Shown here piece by piece: positions 1-7,220 of a stretch of 51,308 bases of DNA. The stretch lies in assembly GCA_964649415.1 (NCBI GenBank), contig CAZYSK010000038.1, positions 1 through 51,308 of the forward strand, in the 5' to 3' direction. Positions within the stretch are counted from its first letter, which is position 1. The number at the start of each line of letters is the position of its first letter. The notes beneath the pieces are model-generated. The model saw only the letters and a program-made list of their open reading frames with translations. It was not told the DNA's origin and made no database searches. The position numbers and the translations under genes were made by a program. Source of the DNA: CAZYSK01 sp964649415 (GTDB taxonomy: Bacteria > Chloroflexota > Anaerolineae > B4-G1).

Positions 1-25
1 AGACGCTACTCCGCAGACTACGTAG

Positions 26-165
26 CTCACTACGAACGGGAACGCTTGGTTCGTAGTGAGGGCGGATGCAGACATCCGTCCGAAGGTCTGCCGGAGTGCC
101 GTGTTTCCTGAAGCGCCTTCGTTCGTAGTTAAGGGCGGGTGCAGACATCCGTCCGCAGGTTCGCC
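26..165. repeat. Hairpin and 72-bp direct repeat
   Basis: A perfect 12-bp inverted repeat (CTCACTACGAAC at 26-37, GTTCGTAGTGAG at 49-60) starts the block. A roughly 45-bp unit beginning GTTCGTAGT then occurs at 49 and again at 121. Each unit holds a small hairpin, GGATG-CAGA-CATCC in the first copy. No coding frame is convincing. The word GTTCGTAGTGAG recurs in the 99-bp repeats near 49 kb, so this is probably one family of dispersed intergenic repeats. Positions 166-370 hold the upstream region of the next gene; I see no clear promoter there. Confidence 0.6.
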
Positions 166-370
166 ACAGTGCCGTATCCCCTGGAGTGCCGTTGGACCTC
201 ATCGCACGCCCGTTACCCAACCGTAACGCCGCTGTAATGGATGCGCGGGAGGATCTGGGGCATAATAGTGCTGCCGGCGTTCCCCGGCAATCTCGCTTCC
301 CGAATTTGTCTGATTCGAGTAAAATGGTGTGAGAACGTCGCAGAATCTCGTGAGGTGGAGGGAGAATCCG

Positions 371-1363
371 ATGGGCACTTGGATACGCAGGATCCTGACC
401 CTGAGTGTGGCTCTTGGCCTGATGCTGATGCTCGCGACGCCCGCCTCTGCCGAGGGCAGCGTCGTCCACGTGGTGCAGGCGGGCGAGAACCTCTTCAGAA
501 TCGCGCTGCGCTACGGGGTGACGGTGGATGCAGTGGTGGCCGCCAACGGCCTGAGCAGCGCCAGCCACGTTTACGTCGGGCAGCGGTTGACCATCCCGGC
601 TGGAGGCAACACTGCCAGCCCGTCCGCCTCCGGTTCGCGCGTGCACGTGGTGCAGCGTGGGGAGAATCTATTTCGGGTCGCGCTGCGCTACGGTCTCAGC
701 ACGCGGGCGCTGGCCGCCGCGAACGGCATCGTCAACGTGAACCGTGTCTATGCCGGGCAGCGGCTGGTGATCCCGAGCGGTGACACCACACCGTCGTCGC
801 CGGCCCAGCCAGCGCCCTCGGGCGGGACCTACGTGGTACGGCGAGGCGATACGCTCGCTGCCATCGCGCAGCGCCACGGCGTCTCGACGTGGACCCTGGC
901 TCAGGCCAACGGTATCCGCAATCCCTCGTTCATCTACGTCGGGCAGGTGCTGCGTATCCCCAGCGGTGGGAGCCCTGCCCCATCGCCGTCGCCGTCACCC
1001 GCCCCGTCCGCCGGTCGCTGGATTGACGTGGACCTCAGTGCCCAGCGCGTCACCGCATACGAGGGGAGCACACCCGTGCGCAGTACGCTCGCCTCGACCG
1101 GACTGGCGAGAACGCCGACCCCTGTCGGCAGCTACCGTATCTACGTCAAGTATGTCTCCTCGTCCATGTCGGGTCCGGGCTACAATCTGGCCAACGTGCC
1201 GTACGTGATGTATTTCTACCGGGGCTACAGTCTCCACGGCACCTACTGGCACTCCAACTTCGGCCACCCGATGAGCCACGGCTGCGTCAACCTGCCCACG
1301 TCCGAGGCACGCTGGTTCTTCAACTGGGCTTCCGTGGGCACGTTGGTCAAAGTCCACTACTGA
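371..1363 (+). CDS. LysM-repeat L,D-transpeptidase (YkuD)
   Basis: A secreted cell-wall enzyme of 330 residues, predicted to form 3-3 peptidoglycan cross-links or attach proteins to peptidoglycan. Residues 1-29 form a signal peptide (basic start, LTLSVALGLMLML, then ASAEG). Three LysM domains follow at about 31-77, 89-134 and 152-197, each with a VVxxGExLFxIAxRYG-like core and ending in RLxIP. The YkuD domain fills the C-terminus with its catalytic SHGCVN motif and an upstream HGTYWH. I chose the ATG at 371 because GGTGGAGGG lies just before it and it starts the signal peptide; a longer frame begins 42 nt upstream. LysM domains suggest retention in the wall. Family assignment is firm; cross-linking rather than anchoring is inferred. 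Confidence 0.9.
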   Translation: MGTWIRRILTLSVALGLMLMLATPASAEGSVVHVVQAGENLFRIALRYGVTVDAVVAANGLSSASHVYVGQRLTIPAGGNTASPSASGSRVHVVQRGENLFRVALRYGLSTRALAAANGIVNVNRVYAGQRLVIPSGDTTPSSPAQPAPSGGTYVVRRGDTLAAIAQRHGVSTWTLAQANGIRNPSFIYVGQVLRIPSGGSPAPSPSPSPAPSAGRWIDVDLSAQRVTAYEGSTPVRSTLASTGLARTPTPVGSYRIYVKYVSSSMSGPGYNLANVPYVMYFYRGYSLHGTYWHSNFGHPMSHGCVNLPTSEARWFFNWASVGTLVKVHY

Positions 1364-1369
1364 GCCGGT

Positions 1370-1755
1370 GCAGCGGGCCTATTCCATCGTCTCGACACGC
1401 CGCCGTGGACCGCGAGCATCCCTGCTCGCCTCTCCGGCACAGTGCGGCGGACTTATTCCATCGTCTAGANNNNNNNNNNNNNNNNNNNNNNNNNNNNNNN
1501 NNNNNNNNNNNNNNNNNNNNNNNNNNNNNNNNNNNNNNNNNNNNNNNNNNNNNNNNNNNNNNNNNNNNNGATCTGGACCGCTCGGATTGGAACAATCCGC
1601 AGCATCCCTGCTCGCCTCTCCGGCACAGTGCGGCGGACTTATTCCATCGTCTAGACACGCTGATCTGGACCGCTCGGATTGGAACAATCCGCAGCATCCC
1701 TGCTCGCCTCTCCGGCGCGATGCAGCAGGCTCATTTCGTCGTCTCGACGCGCTGC
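1370..1755. repeat. 92-bp tandem repeat array interrupted by gap
   Basis: Units starting GATCTGGACCGCTCGG occur at 1570 and 1662, exactly 92 bp apart. A related unit precedes the gap from about 1370. Each complete unit carries a palindrome (CGGATTG-GAA-CAATCCG) and the segment GCATCCCTGCTCGCCTCTCC. The last copy diverges and runs into the 3' end of the convergent glycosyltransferase gene, whose final codons resemble the end of the unit. The true copy number is unknown because the assembler left a gap here. Confidence 0.85.
1470..1569. other. Assembly gap (100 N)
   Basis: Exactly 100 undetermined bases, the usual scaffolding placeholder, lie inside the 92-bp repeat array. The gap size is therefore not a measured length, and frames crossing it are artefacts. 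Confidence 0.98.
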
Positions 1756-2612
1756 CAAAGCGCAGCGAAGGAGCGGTGGAGCAGGCGCACGTTGACGAAC
1801 ACCAGCAGCCACATGTGCAGCCGGGCGGCGAACAGCAGCAGCGTCCACAGGAACTCACGCGCGTTGCGCGGGTAGCGCAGCGCCAGCCGTGTGCCTTCGA
1901 GCATCTCCAGCCAGACTGACCGCATGCGGACCGCGGCATGGCGCACGTACGGCTGGGCGTATCCGCCGGTGGAGCGGACTTTCTGCCGCAGCCAATCCCG
2001 GTAGGTGGTGGGATACTTGACTGCTACGTGCGCCTGAGGCGCGTAGCGGACGCGATACCCCTGGCTGGCGATCCGGTGCGAGATCACGGCGTCCTCCGCC
2101 AGCGCGTCCTCCGGCATGTGTTTGGCCAGCGCGCGGCGGAAGGCGAACAGGTAACCGGAGCAGACCAGGAACTGCCCGGCTTGGTCGCGGGCCAGCCGCA
2201 TCTGATGGATACTTTCGGTGAGCAGGTGCGACCAGTAGCCCAGGACCGTGTCGCGCGGGCTGGTGCTGAGTGGGTGAGAGCTCACGGCTCCCACCTTAGG
2301 GTCGTCAAACGGGGCCAGCAATGGGGCCAGCGCGTCGTCGGCCACGGCTACGTCGCCATCGCTCAGCACCACGATGTCCCCCTGTGCCTTGCGCAACCCG
2401 ATGTTGAGCGCCGCTGGCTTGCCTCGCTGGGGATCGGCCACGTGGCGCACCGCGGGATAGCGCGCAGCGTATTCGTCCACTACTGCGGTGGTCTCGGGAT
2501 CGGGGCAGATAACCAGGATCTCGGCCTGCGGCGGCAGCTGCGAGAGGAACGCCTCAATTGCGCGGCCGATCGTCCTCGGCTCGCGGAAGGCGGTGATCAG
2601 TATGCTGAGCAT
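1731..2612 (-). CDS. Family 2 glycosyltransferase
   Basis: A 293-residue GT-A fold transferase, probably acting on a lipid or polysaccharide acceptor at the membrane. The N-terminus has the GT2 start MLSILITAFREP. A DGD metal-binding motif (VVLSDGDVAV) lies near residue 85, an ED pair (LAEDAVISHRI) near 180 and an RQKVRST segment near 215, in the place of the processive QxxRW region. A hydrophobic stretch (LLLFAARLHMWLLVFV) near the C-terminus suggests a membrane segment. It has a strong promoter and is probably leaderless: the ATG lies 10 nt after a TATAAT box. The 3' end overlaps the tandem repeat array. The sugar donor cannot be told from sequence. Confidence 0.85.
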   Translation of the reverse strand: MLSILITAFREPRTIGRAIEAFLSQLPPQAEILVICPDPETTAVVDEYAARYPAVRHVADPQRGKPAALNIGLRKAQGDIVVLSDGDVAVADDALAPLLAPFDDPKVGAVSSHPLSTSPRDTVLGYWSHLLTESIHQMRLARDQAGQFLVCSGYLFAFRRALAKHMPEDALAEDAVISHRIASQGYRVRYAPQAHVAVKYPTTYRDWLRQKVRSTGGYAQPYVRHAAVRMRSVWLEMLEGTRLALRYPRNAREFLWTLLLFAARLHMWLLVFVNVRLLHRSFAALWQRVETTK

Positions 2613-2622
2613 CGTGGGGGGG

Positions 2623-2652
2623 ATTATAGCAGCAGGTGAGGCGTGCGGTCAA
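2623..2652 (-). promoter_or_regulatory. Promoter of the GT2 gene
   Basis: On the minus strand, -35 TTGACC (2652-2647) and -10 TATAAT (2628-2623) are 18 bp apart, with a TGC before the -10 (extended -10). The ATG at 2612 lies 10 nt beyond the -10, so transcription should begin about 3-4 nt before the start codon. Confidence 0.7.
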
Positions 2653-2765
2653 GTGACCGGCCCGCTGCGCGCACCGGCGCTGGCCGCCAGGATGGCGGCG
2701 GTCCGCCCAATCGGTTCAGTTGGCGATAGCCTGTATAGACGCCGACTGTTGGAGGAGGCGGTCAA

Positions 2766-2793
2766 TTGCCTGGAGGTTCAGACGTGATATACT
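2766..2793 (+). promoter_or_regulatory. Promoter of the nitroreductase gene
   Basis: TTGCCT (2766-2771) and TATACT (2788-2793) are 16 bp apart, with TGA immediately before the -10. Transcription should begin near 2800, giving a leader of about 25 nt with the Shine-Dalgarno site AAGGAGGGA. Confidence 0.65.
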
Positions 2794-2825
2794 GGGATAG
2801 CGTATATCTTCTCAAGGAGGGAGCC

Positions 2826-3407
2826 ATGCTCGAAAATCTAGTCCGCAAGAACCGCAGCTACCGCCGTTTCTACCAGGACGTGCCGGTAGCCCCCGAGACA
2901 CTGCGCGAGTTGGTGGATCTGGCGCGCCTGTCTGCCACGGGCTCGAACCTCCAGCCTCTCAAGTACGTCCTCAGTTGCGACCCAGAGGTGAACGCCCGCA
3001 TCTTCCCGTGCACGCGTTGGGCGGGCTACCTCAAGGACTGGGATGGGCCGGAAGCAGGTGAACGCCCGGCGGCGTACGTCGTCGTTCTGGGCGACACGGA
3101 GGTACGCAAGTCGTTCGGCTGCGACCACGGCATCGCTGCCCAGTCCATCATGCTCGGGGCGGCAGAGCGGGATCTGGGAGGGTGTATGATTGGCTCCATC
3201 GATCGCGCTGGACTGCGGCAGGCCCTCGACATACCGGAGCGCTACGAGATCCTGCTCGTGTTGGCGCTGGGCAAGCCCAAGGAGACGGTGGTGCTTGAGG
3301 ACGTCGGCCCCGCAGGCGACATCAAGTACTACCGCGACGAAGAGGGTGTGCACCACGTGCCCAAGCGCTCGCTCGATGAGCTGGTGCTGCGCGCGTACGG
3401 AGATTGA
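2826..3407 (+). CDS. Nitroreductase family protein
   Basis: A 193-residue FMN-dependent oxidoreductase of the nitroreductase fold, expected to use NAD(P)H and act as a dimer. The N-terminus has the family hallmark RKNRSYRRF (FMN phosphate contact), followed by LRELVDLARLSATGSNLQP. A later segment, AAQSIMLGAAERDLGGCMIG, matches the usual central helix. The C-terminal part, ILLVLALGKPKETVV, fits the final strand. The ATG at 2826 follows AAGGAGGGA; a longer frame from 2766 overlaps the promoter and was rejected. It has its own promoter and stands alone, so its substrate (nitro compound, quinone, flavin or other) is unknown. Confidence 0.88.
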   Translation: MLENLVRKNRSYRRFYQDVPVAPETLRELVDLARLSATGSNLQPLKYVLSCDPEVNARIFPCTRWAGYLKDWDGPEAGERPAAYVVVLGDTEVRKSFGCDHGIAAQSIMLGAAERDLGGCMIGSIDRAGLRQALDIPERYEILLVLALGKPKETVVLEDVGPAGDIKYYRDEEGVHHVPKRSLDELVLRAYGD

Positions 3408-3450
3408 CCGGCCATAGGGGCAGGCGAGGTGGGCCATGCGGTACGCAGGT

Positions 3451-3905
3451 TTACGTGGAGATGGTTGCTGCCAGGCAATCGAACTCTTCCCAAGCGAGCA
3501 GGAAAGAATCTTTGGCAAGCCGGGTAGGACCGTCATCGAGTGCCGGATTGAGCAGGGACACCTCGGACGCGGTGATGTCAGCCATCACGAGGGCGTGGAA
3601 TCCACCGAAATCCGACCAGGGAAGCAAGTCCGCGCGCACGAAGACAATGGGAGCAAGCCGCGGTCCAGATGTACCCGCAGTTCTTCCAGCGAGGATGGAC
3701 CGAATTGCACCTGGTAACCTAGCTCTCTCAGATGCACAACCCGGCTGGCCGGGGTGCCAAACTCGTAGCTGTGCAGGATCTTTGCCAATTGTTCTTCGGT
3801 GCGGCAATCACCCATTGCGGCCAGGATCATCCGGGCGCAGGCAGGCAAGCAGGCACCTGGGCTACTTTGTTTGCAGTGTCGCGCCTGCATAGAGTCTGCG
3901 GGCAT
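3451..3905 (-). pseudogene. C39-like papain-fold peptidase, frameshifted
   Basis: Two adjacent minus-strand frames together make one C39-like cysteine peptidase of about 150 residues. The first frame holds the nucleophile region ACLPACARMILAAMG and a conserved FGTPASRVVHLRELGY segment. The second holds the catalytic His (WSDFGGFHALVM) and the Asp/Asn region (VSLLNPALDDGP). The frames join by a single-base slip near 3649-3656, where GLLP should continue into IVFVRADLLPW. Start is uncertain: ATG at 3905 or 3890, both overlapping the upstream gene. All three catalytic positions survive, so a recent mutation or an assembly error is as likely as long decay. Such peptidases may act in processing or as stand-alone hydrolases. 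Confidence 0.7.
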
Positions 3906-4227
3906 GTTGGATGATCCCGTCCTGAGCGTCCGGACTGAGTATGAAGTCTCCAGAGCGGACGTCAACGTCCACTGCGCCCACTTGGCCCAGGTCGCCCAAG
4001 CCGGGCAATGAGAGGACGATAGGTACACGCCAGGAAATCTGCTCGCCTATGAGTGCCAGTTCAGGATCACGGGCGACCAAGCCAGTGCCCAACTTGGCCA
4101 CTACGTGGCGGTTTACTTGGCGTCGAGCTTCATCGGCGGTCACGTTTAGCGTAGCCACAACATGGAAACTCAGATGGATTGGGGCTGTCTTGGGAATGGA
4201 ACCTGCATCCGCAAATACAGTGGCCAT
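3862..4227 (-). CDS. Hypothetical partner of the C39-like gene
   Basis: A 121-residue protein of unknown function with no signal peptide or membrane span. It is rich in beta-prone segments (IHLSFHVVATLNV, ISWRVPIVLSLPG, VGAVDVDVRSGDF), and the C-terminus looks helical. I chose ATG 4227 because GAGAGGGTAAGG precedes it; six extra upstream residues are possible. The downstream C39-like frame overlaps its 3' end by 29-44 nt, so the two are probably translated together. No function is proposed. Confidence 0.65.
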   Translation of the reverse strand: MATVFADAGSIPKTAPIHLSFHVVATLNVTADEARRQVNRHVVAKLGTGLVARDPELALIGEQISWRVPIVLSLPGLGDLGQVGAVDVDVRSGDFILSPDAQDGIIQHARRLYAGATLQTK

Positions 4228-4325
4228 CCTTACCCTCTCTATCACGTACGAGATAAATCCATTGTAGCATATTCGCCTGGCTTTGCCAACCGACGGCGAG
4301 AATGTGGGTGAGTCAATTCGCGTGC

Positions 4326-4381
4326 TTGACCCAGTTCCCCTGATGTGGTATACTGGTTAAGTGGTCAGGTGGTATAACCAC
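4326..4381 (+). promoter_or_regulatory. Promoter and FadR-type operator of the gntR gene
   Basis: TTGACC (4326-4331) and TATACT (4349-4354) are 17 bp apart, with TGG before the -10. Transcription should start near 4361. Just downstream lies the palindrome GTGGT-ATA-ACCAC (4369-4381), which contains an exact match (TGGTATAACCA) to the TNGTNNNACNA consensus of FadR-subfamily GntR regulators. An operator overlapping the start region implies autorepression and could control the whole cassette if it is one transcript. Confidence 0.75.
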
Positions 4382-4406
4382 TCTACCAGTACACCAGGGG
4401 GCGACT

Positions 4407-5132
4407 ATGGGCGAGAAATTCGATTTCCCTCTCCACCGAGACAAGCTCTACAAGCAGGTCGCCGACCAGATTGAGGAGTTGATCGTAGCCGAATCCCTGC
4501 GCGCGGGCGACAAGCTGCCCAGCGAGCGCGAGCTGGCCGAGCGGCTGGGCGTCAGTCGCGCGGTCGTTCGGGAGGCGATCCGTGTCCTCAGCGTGCGGGG
4601 ACTTCTCACGGTTAAGCCTGGGTGTGGCACCTTCGTCCGGGAACCGAGCCCCAAGGATGCGGCGGCACCTATCGAGCTGCTGCTCAAGCTGCGGCAGTGT
4701 CCCGACTTCTTCACGAATCTGTACGAGATACGCCAGATGATCGAGGTCGAGATAGCCGGACTGGCGGCCGAGCGTGCGATGGAGCAGGACTACGTCGCCC
4801 TGGAGGCGGCGATCGAGGGAATGGCCGCGCACATCAGCGATCCGGAGCAGTTCGTCCGCTACGACCTGGCCTTTCGCTCGGCTCTGGCCGCCGCCACGCA
4901 CAACGATTTGTTCAGTGTGCTCCTCAGTGCGACCGAGGACTTGTGGTTCAAGGGTGGACTGCTCGCCTACCAGGTACCTGGGGCGGCCGAGGACGGATTG
5001 GCTCATCACCGCATGATCCTGCAGCGCGTGATGGAGCGGGACCCGGGGAGAGCACGCCAGGCGATACACGATCACATCCGCCATTCGCAGCGCCTGGTCG
5101 AGGCTGTCCGTCACCGCATGGACACGGCGTAG
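4407..5132 (+). CDS. GntR-family regulator, FadR subfamily (FCD domain)
   Basis: A 241-residue transcription factor. Residues about 8-77 form the GntR winged helix with LRAGDKLPSERELAERLGVSR cut as two parts: LRAGDKLPSERELA, then RLGVSRAVVREAIRVL. The wing reads KPGCGTFV. Residues 90-235 form an all-helical FCD ligand domain, with candidate metal or ligand residues in VRYDLAFRSAL, EDGLAHHRMI and IHDHIRHSQRL; the H residues suggest a metal-binding FCD. FCD regulators usually sense carboxylates or sugar acids. It sits at the head of the aldo/keto reductase cassette on the same strand, with a matching operator in its own promoter, so it probably represses the cassette until a sugar-acid-like inducer appears (inference). 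Confidence 0.92.
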   Translation: MGEKFDFPLHRDKLYKQVADQIEELIVAESLRAGDKLPSERELAERLGVSRAVVREAIRVLSVRGLLTVKPGCGTFVREPSPKDAAAPIELLLKLRQCPDFFTNLYEIRQMIEVEIAGLAAERAMEQDYVALEAAIEGMAAHISDPEQFVRYDLAFRSALAAATHNDLFSVLLSATEDLWFKGGLLAYQVPGAAEDGLAHHRMILQRVMERDPGRARQAIHDHIRHSQRLVEAVRHRMDTA

Positions 5133-5224
5133 CGCGATTCCCTTGCCCGGGGAACGCGGGTTGGGTGTTGTGTAGGGTATCGGGAACGTTCTGGCAGGAA
5201 TCCTATCCAATGGGAGGTTAGGGC

Positions 5225-6073
5225 ATGGAAAGGCGAAAACTAGGCAAGACGGGTGAATCACTTTCGATCGTTGGGTTTGGTGGGATTGTGGTCCGGGATG
5301 AGGAGCCGGCTGTGGCGGCGCGTCTGGTCGCTCAGGCGGTGGAGGAACGAGGCATCAACTACTTCGACGTCGCGCCAACGTATGGGAATGCCGAGGAGCG
5401 CCTGGGGCCTGCCCTAGCGCCCTATCGCCAGTCGTCCTTCCTGGCCTGCAAGACGGACAAGCGCGGGGCGAAGGAGGCATCTAGGGAGTTGCACGAATCG
5501 CTCAAGCGCTTGCATACGGACTACTTCGACCTGTACCAACTCCACGCTGTCATAACGTTGGATGAGGTTGCGCAGATCATGGGGCCGGGTGGGGCGCTGG
5601 AGACCTTCGTGAAGGCGCGGGAACAGGGACTGGTGCGGTATCTGGGTTTCTCCGCCCATTCCGAAGAGGCAGCCCTGGCGCTGTTGAATGCCTTCGAGTT
5701 CGACTCGATCCTCTTCCCCTTGAACTACGTATGCTGGCACCAGGGTGAGTTCGGCCCCGCGGTGATGGAGCGGGCTCAGGGGAAGGGACTGGGGATACTG
5801 GCGTTGAAGGCGTTGGCCAAGCGCGCGTGGAAGGAGGGTGAGGCGCACAAGTGGTCCAAGACCTGGTACTCTCCCGTGGACACCTTCGAAGAGGCGTCGC
5901 TGGCGCTGCGGTTCACGCTCTCCATGCCGGTCACCGCTGCGGTGTGCCCGAGCCATGCTGAGTTGCTGTGGTGGATGTGTGACGCGGCCGAGCAGTTCAC
6001 GCCCCTGACGGAGGCGGAGGGGGCTGAGTTGGCCCGCCGGAGCGAGGGCCTGACCCCCATCTTTCCCGAATAG
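5225..6073 (+). CDS. Aldo/keto reductase 1
   Basis: A 282-residue TIM-barrel NAD(P)H-dependent carbonyl reductase. The AKR tetrad can be read: Asp and Tyr in NYFDVAPTYGNAE, Lys in LACKTDK, His in LYQLHAV. The start MERRKLGKTGESLSIVGFGG is a typical AKR opening, and GGGAGG precedes it. It lacks the Fe-S extension of later genes in the cassette. The C-terminal cofactor loop is shorter than in 330-residue relatives, so NADPH binding may differ. It lies 92 nt after gntR. Substrate unknown; a role on sugar or sugar-acid carbonyls is inferred from the regulator and neighbours. Confidence 0.88.
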   Translation: MERRKLGKTGESLSIVGFGGIVVRDEEPAVAARLVAQAVEERGINYFDVAPTYGNAEERLGPALAPYRQSSFLACKTDKRGAKEASRELHESLKRLHTDYFDLYQLHAVITLDEVAQIMGPGGALETFVKAREQGLVRYLGFSAHSEEAALALLNAFEFDSILFPLNYVCWHQGEFGPAVMERAQGKGLGILALKALAKRAWKEGEAHKWSKTWYSPVDTFEEASLALRFTLSMPVTAAVCPSHAELLWWMCDAAEQFTPLTEAEGAELARRSEGLTPIFPE

Positions 6074-6103
6074 GTGTCTCGATCGCGAGTGTGTTTGGGT
6101 TGG

Positions 6104-6159
6104 GGAAGGAGCCGCTTCGCTACCCTCATGAGGTCGGAAGGAGTCGCCTCGCTTCCCTT
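6104..6159 (+). repeat. 24-bp direct repeat before the second reductase
   Basis: GGAAGGAGCCGCTTCGCTAC at 6104 recurs with few changes as GGAAGGAGTCGCCTCGCTTC at 6136, 32 bp apart, in the 106-bp spacer between the first two reductase genes. The function is unknown; it may be a remnant of local duplication. Confidence 0.5.
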
Positions 6160-6179
6160 CGCAGTCAAAGGAGGAAGCC

Positions 6180-7187
6180 ATGGACTACCGCTATCTCGGC
6201 AGGACAGGCCTGAAGGTGAGTTCGCTTTGTCTGGGTGCCATGACCTTTGGCCGGGAGGCCAGCGAAGCGAGCAGCCATCGCATGTTGGACCGTTTCACGG
6301 AGGCGGGCGGCAATTTCATAGACACCGCTGACGTGTACGGTCGTGGCATGTCGGAAGAGATCGTGGGCCGCTGGCTGAGGGGCAAGCCCCGGGACGATTT
6401 CGTCATCGCTACCAAGGCCCGTTTCGGCATGGGCGAGGGTCCGAATGACGTGGGTCTCAGCCGCAAGCACATTCTTGCGGCTGTGGAAGCCAGCCTGCGT
6501 CGCCTGGGTACGGACTACATTGACCTTTATCAAGTGCACTGTTGGGATAGGGGCACGCCTCTGGAGGAGACGCTAGGCACCCTGAATGCCCTGGTGCAGA
6601 GTGGCAAGGTCCGCTACACGGGCGCCAGTAACTTCAGCGGGTGGCAGTTGCAGCGGGCGATTGACGTGAGCGGGCACATGGGTTGGGAGGCCTTCTCCTG
6701 TCTGCAGCCTTTGTACAACCTGCTTGATCGCTCGATAGAGTGGGAACTGTTGCCGGTCTGTCGGAACGAGGGACTCGGCGTGATCTGTTGGAGCCCGCTG
6801 CGAGGTGGATGGCTGACCGGCAAGTACCGCCGGGGCATGACGGCCCCGCCGAAGGGCTCCCGGGTCGAGAAGGCCGAACAGGAAGGCTGGAGTGAGTCCT
6901 GGAGCGCCTACGACAACGAGCATACCTGGAGCGTGCTCGACGTGCTCTTCGAGGTGGCGGAGGAGGTCGGCAAGAGTCCCGCGCAGGTGGCGCTGAACTG
7001 GCTGGTGCATCGCCCCGGGGTGACGGCACCCATCGTCGGCGCGCGCAAATTGGCACACCTGGAGGACAATCTCGGTGCCGTCGGTTGGGTGCTGCCCGAT
7101 GAGCTTATGTCCCGCCTTACCCAGGCCAGCGAGGTGGCCAAACCCTATCCTTACGATTTCATTGCCAACGCCCAGCAAGGCCGCTAG
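6180..7187 (+). CDS. Aldo/keto reductase 2
   Basis: A 335-residue AKR of the longer YajO/YhdN-like type. Tetrad: Asp and Tyr in NFIDTADVYGRG, Lys in VIATKARF, His in LYQVHCWD. Other hallmarks are SNFSGWQL after strand 5, YNLLDRSIEWELLP, VICWSPLRGGWLTGKY and the phosphate-binding APIVGARKLAHLEDNL near residue 280. AAAGGAGGAAGCC before the ATG gives a very strong ribosome site. Expected activity is NADPH-dependent carbonyl reduction or the reverse. It is a different AKR subgroup from the gene upstream, so the pair did not arise by recent duplication. Confidence 0.9.
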   Translation: MDYRYLGRTGLKVSSLCLGAMTFGREASEASSHRMLDRFTEAGGNFIDTADVYGRGMSEEIVGRWLRGKPRDDFVIATKARFGMGEGPNDVGLSRKHILAAVEASLRRLGTDYIDLYQVHCWDRGTPLEETLGTLNALVQSGKVRYTGASNFSGWQLQRAIDVSGHMGWEAFSCLQPLYNLLDRSIEWELLPVCRNEGLGVICWSPLRGGWLTGKYRRGMTAPPKGSRVEKAEQEGWSESWSAYDNEHTWSVLDVLFEVAEEVGKSPAQVALNWLVHRPGVTAPIVGARKLAHLEDNLGAVGWVLPDELMSRLTQASEVAKPYPYDFIANAQQGR

Positions 7188-7220
7188 CGCTGGGCATGTA
7201 GCAATCCTTTGGGAGGACTG

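Noticed and set aside
1347..1939. Frames crossing the N-gap
   Set aside because: The gap length is arbitrary, so no reading frame across it can be trusted.
3404..3892. Plus-strand frames over the C39-like gene
   Set aside because: They overlap the peptidase on the other strand and have no motifs.
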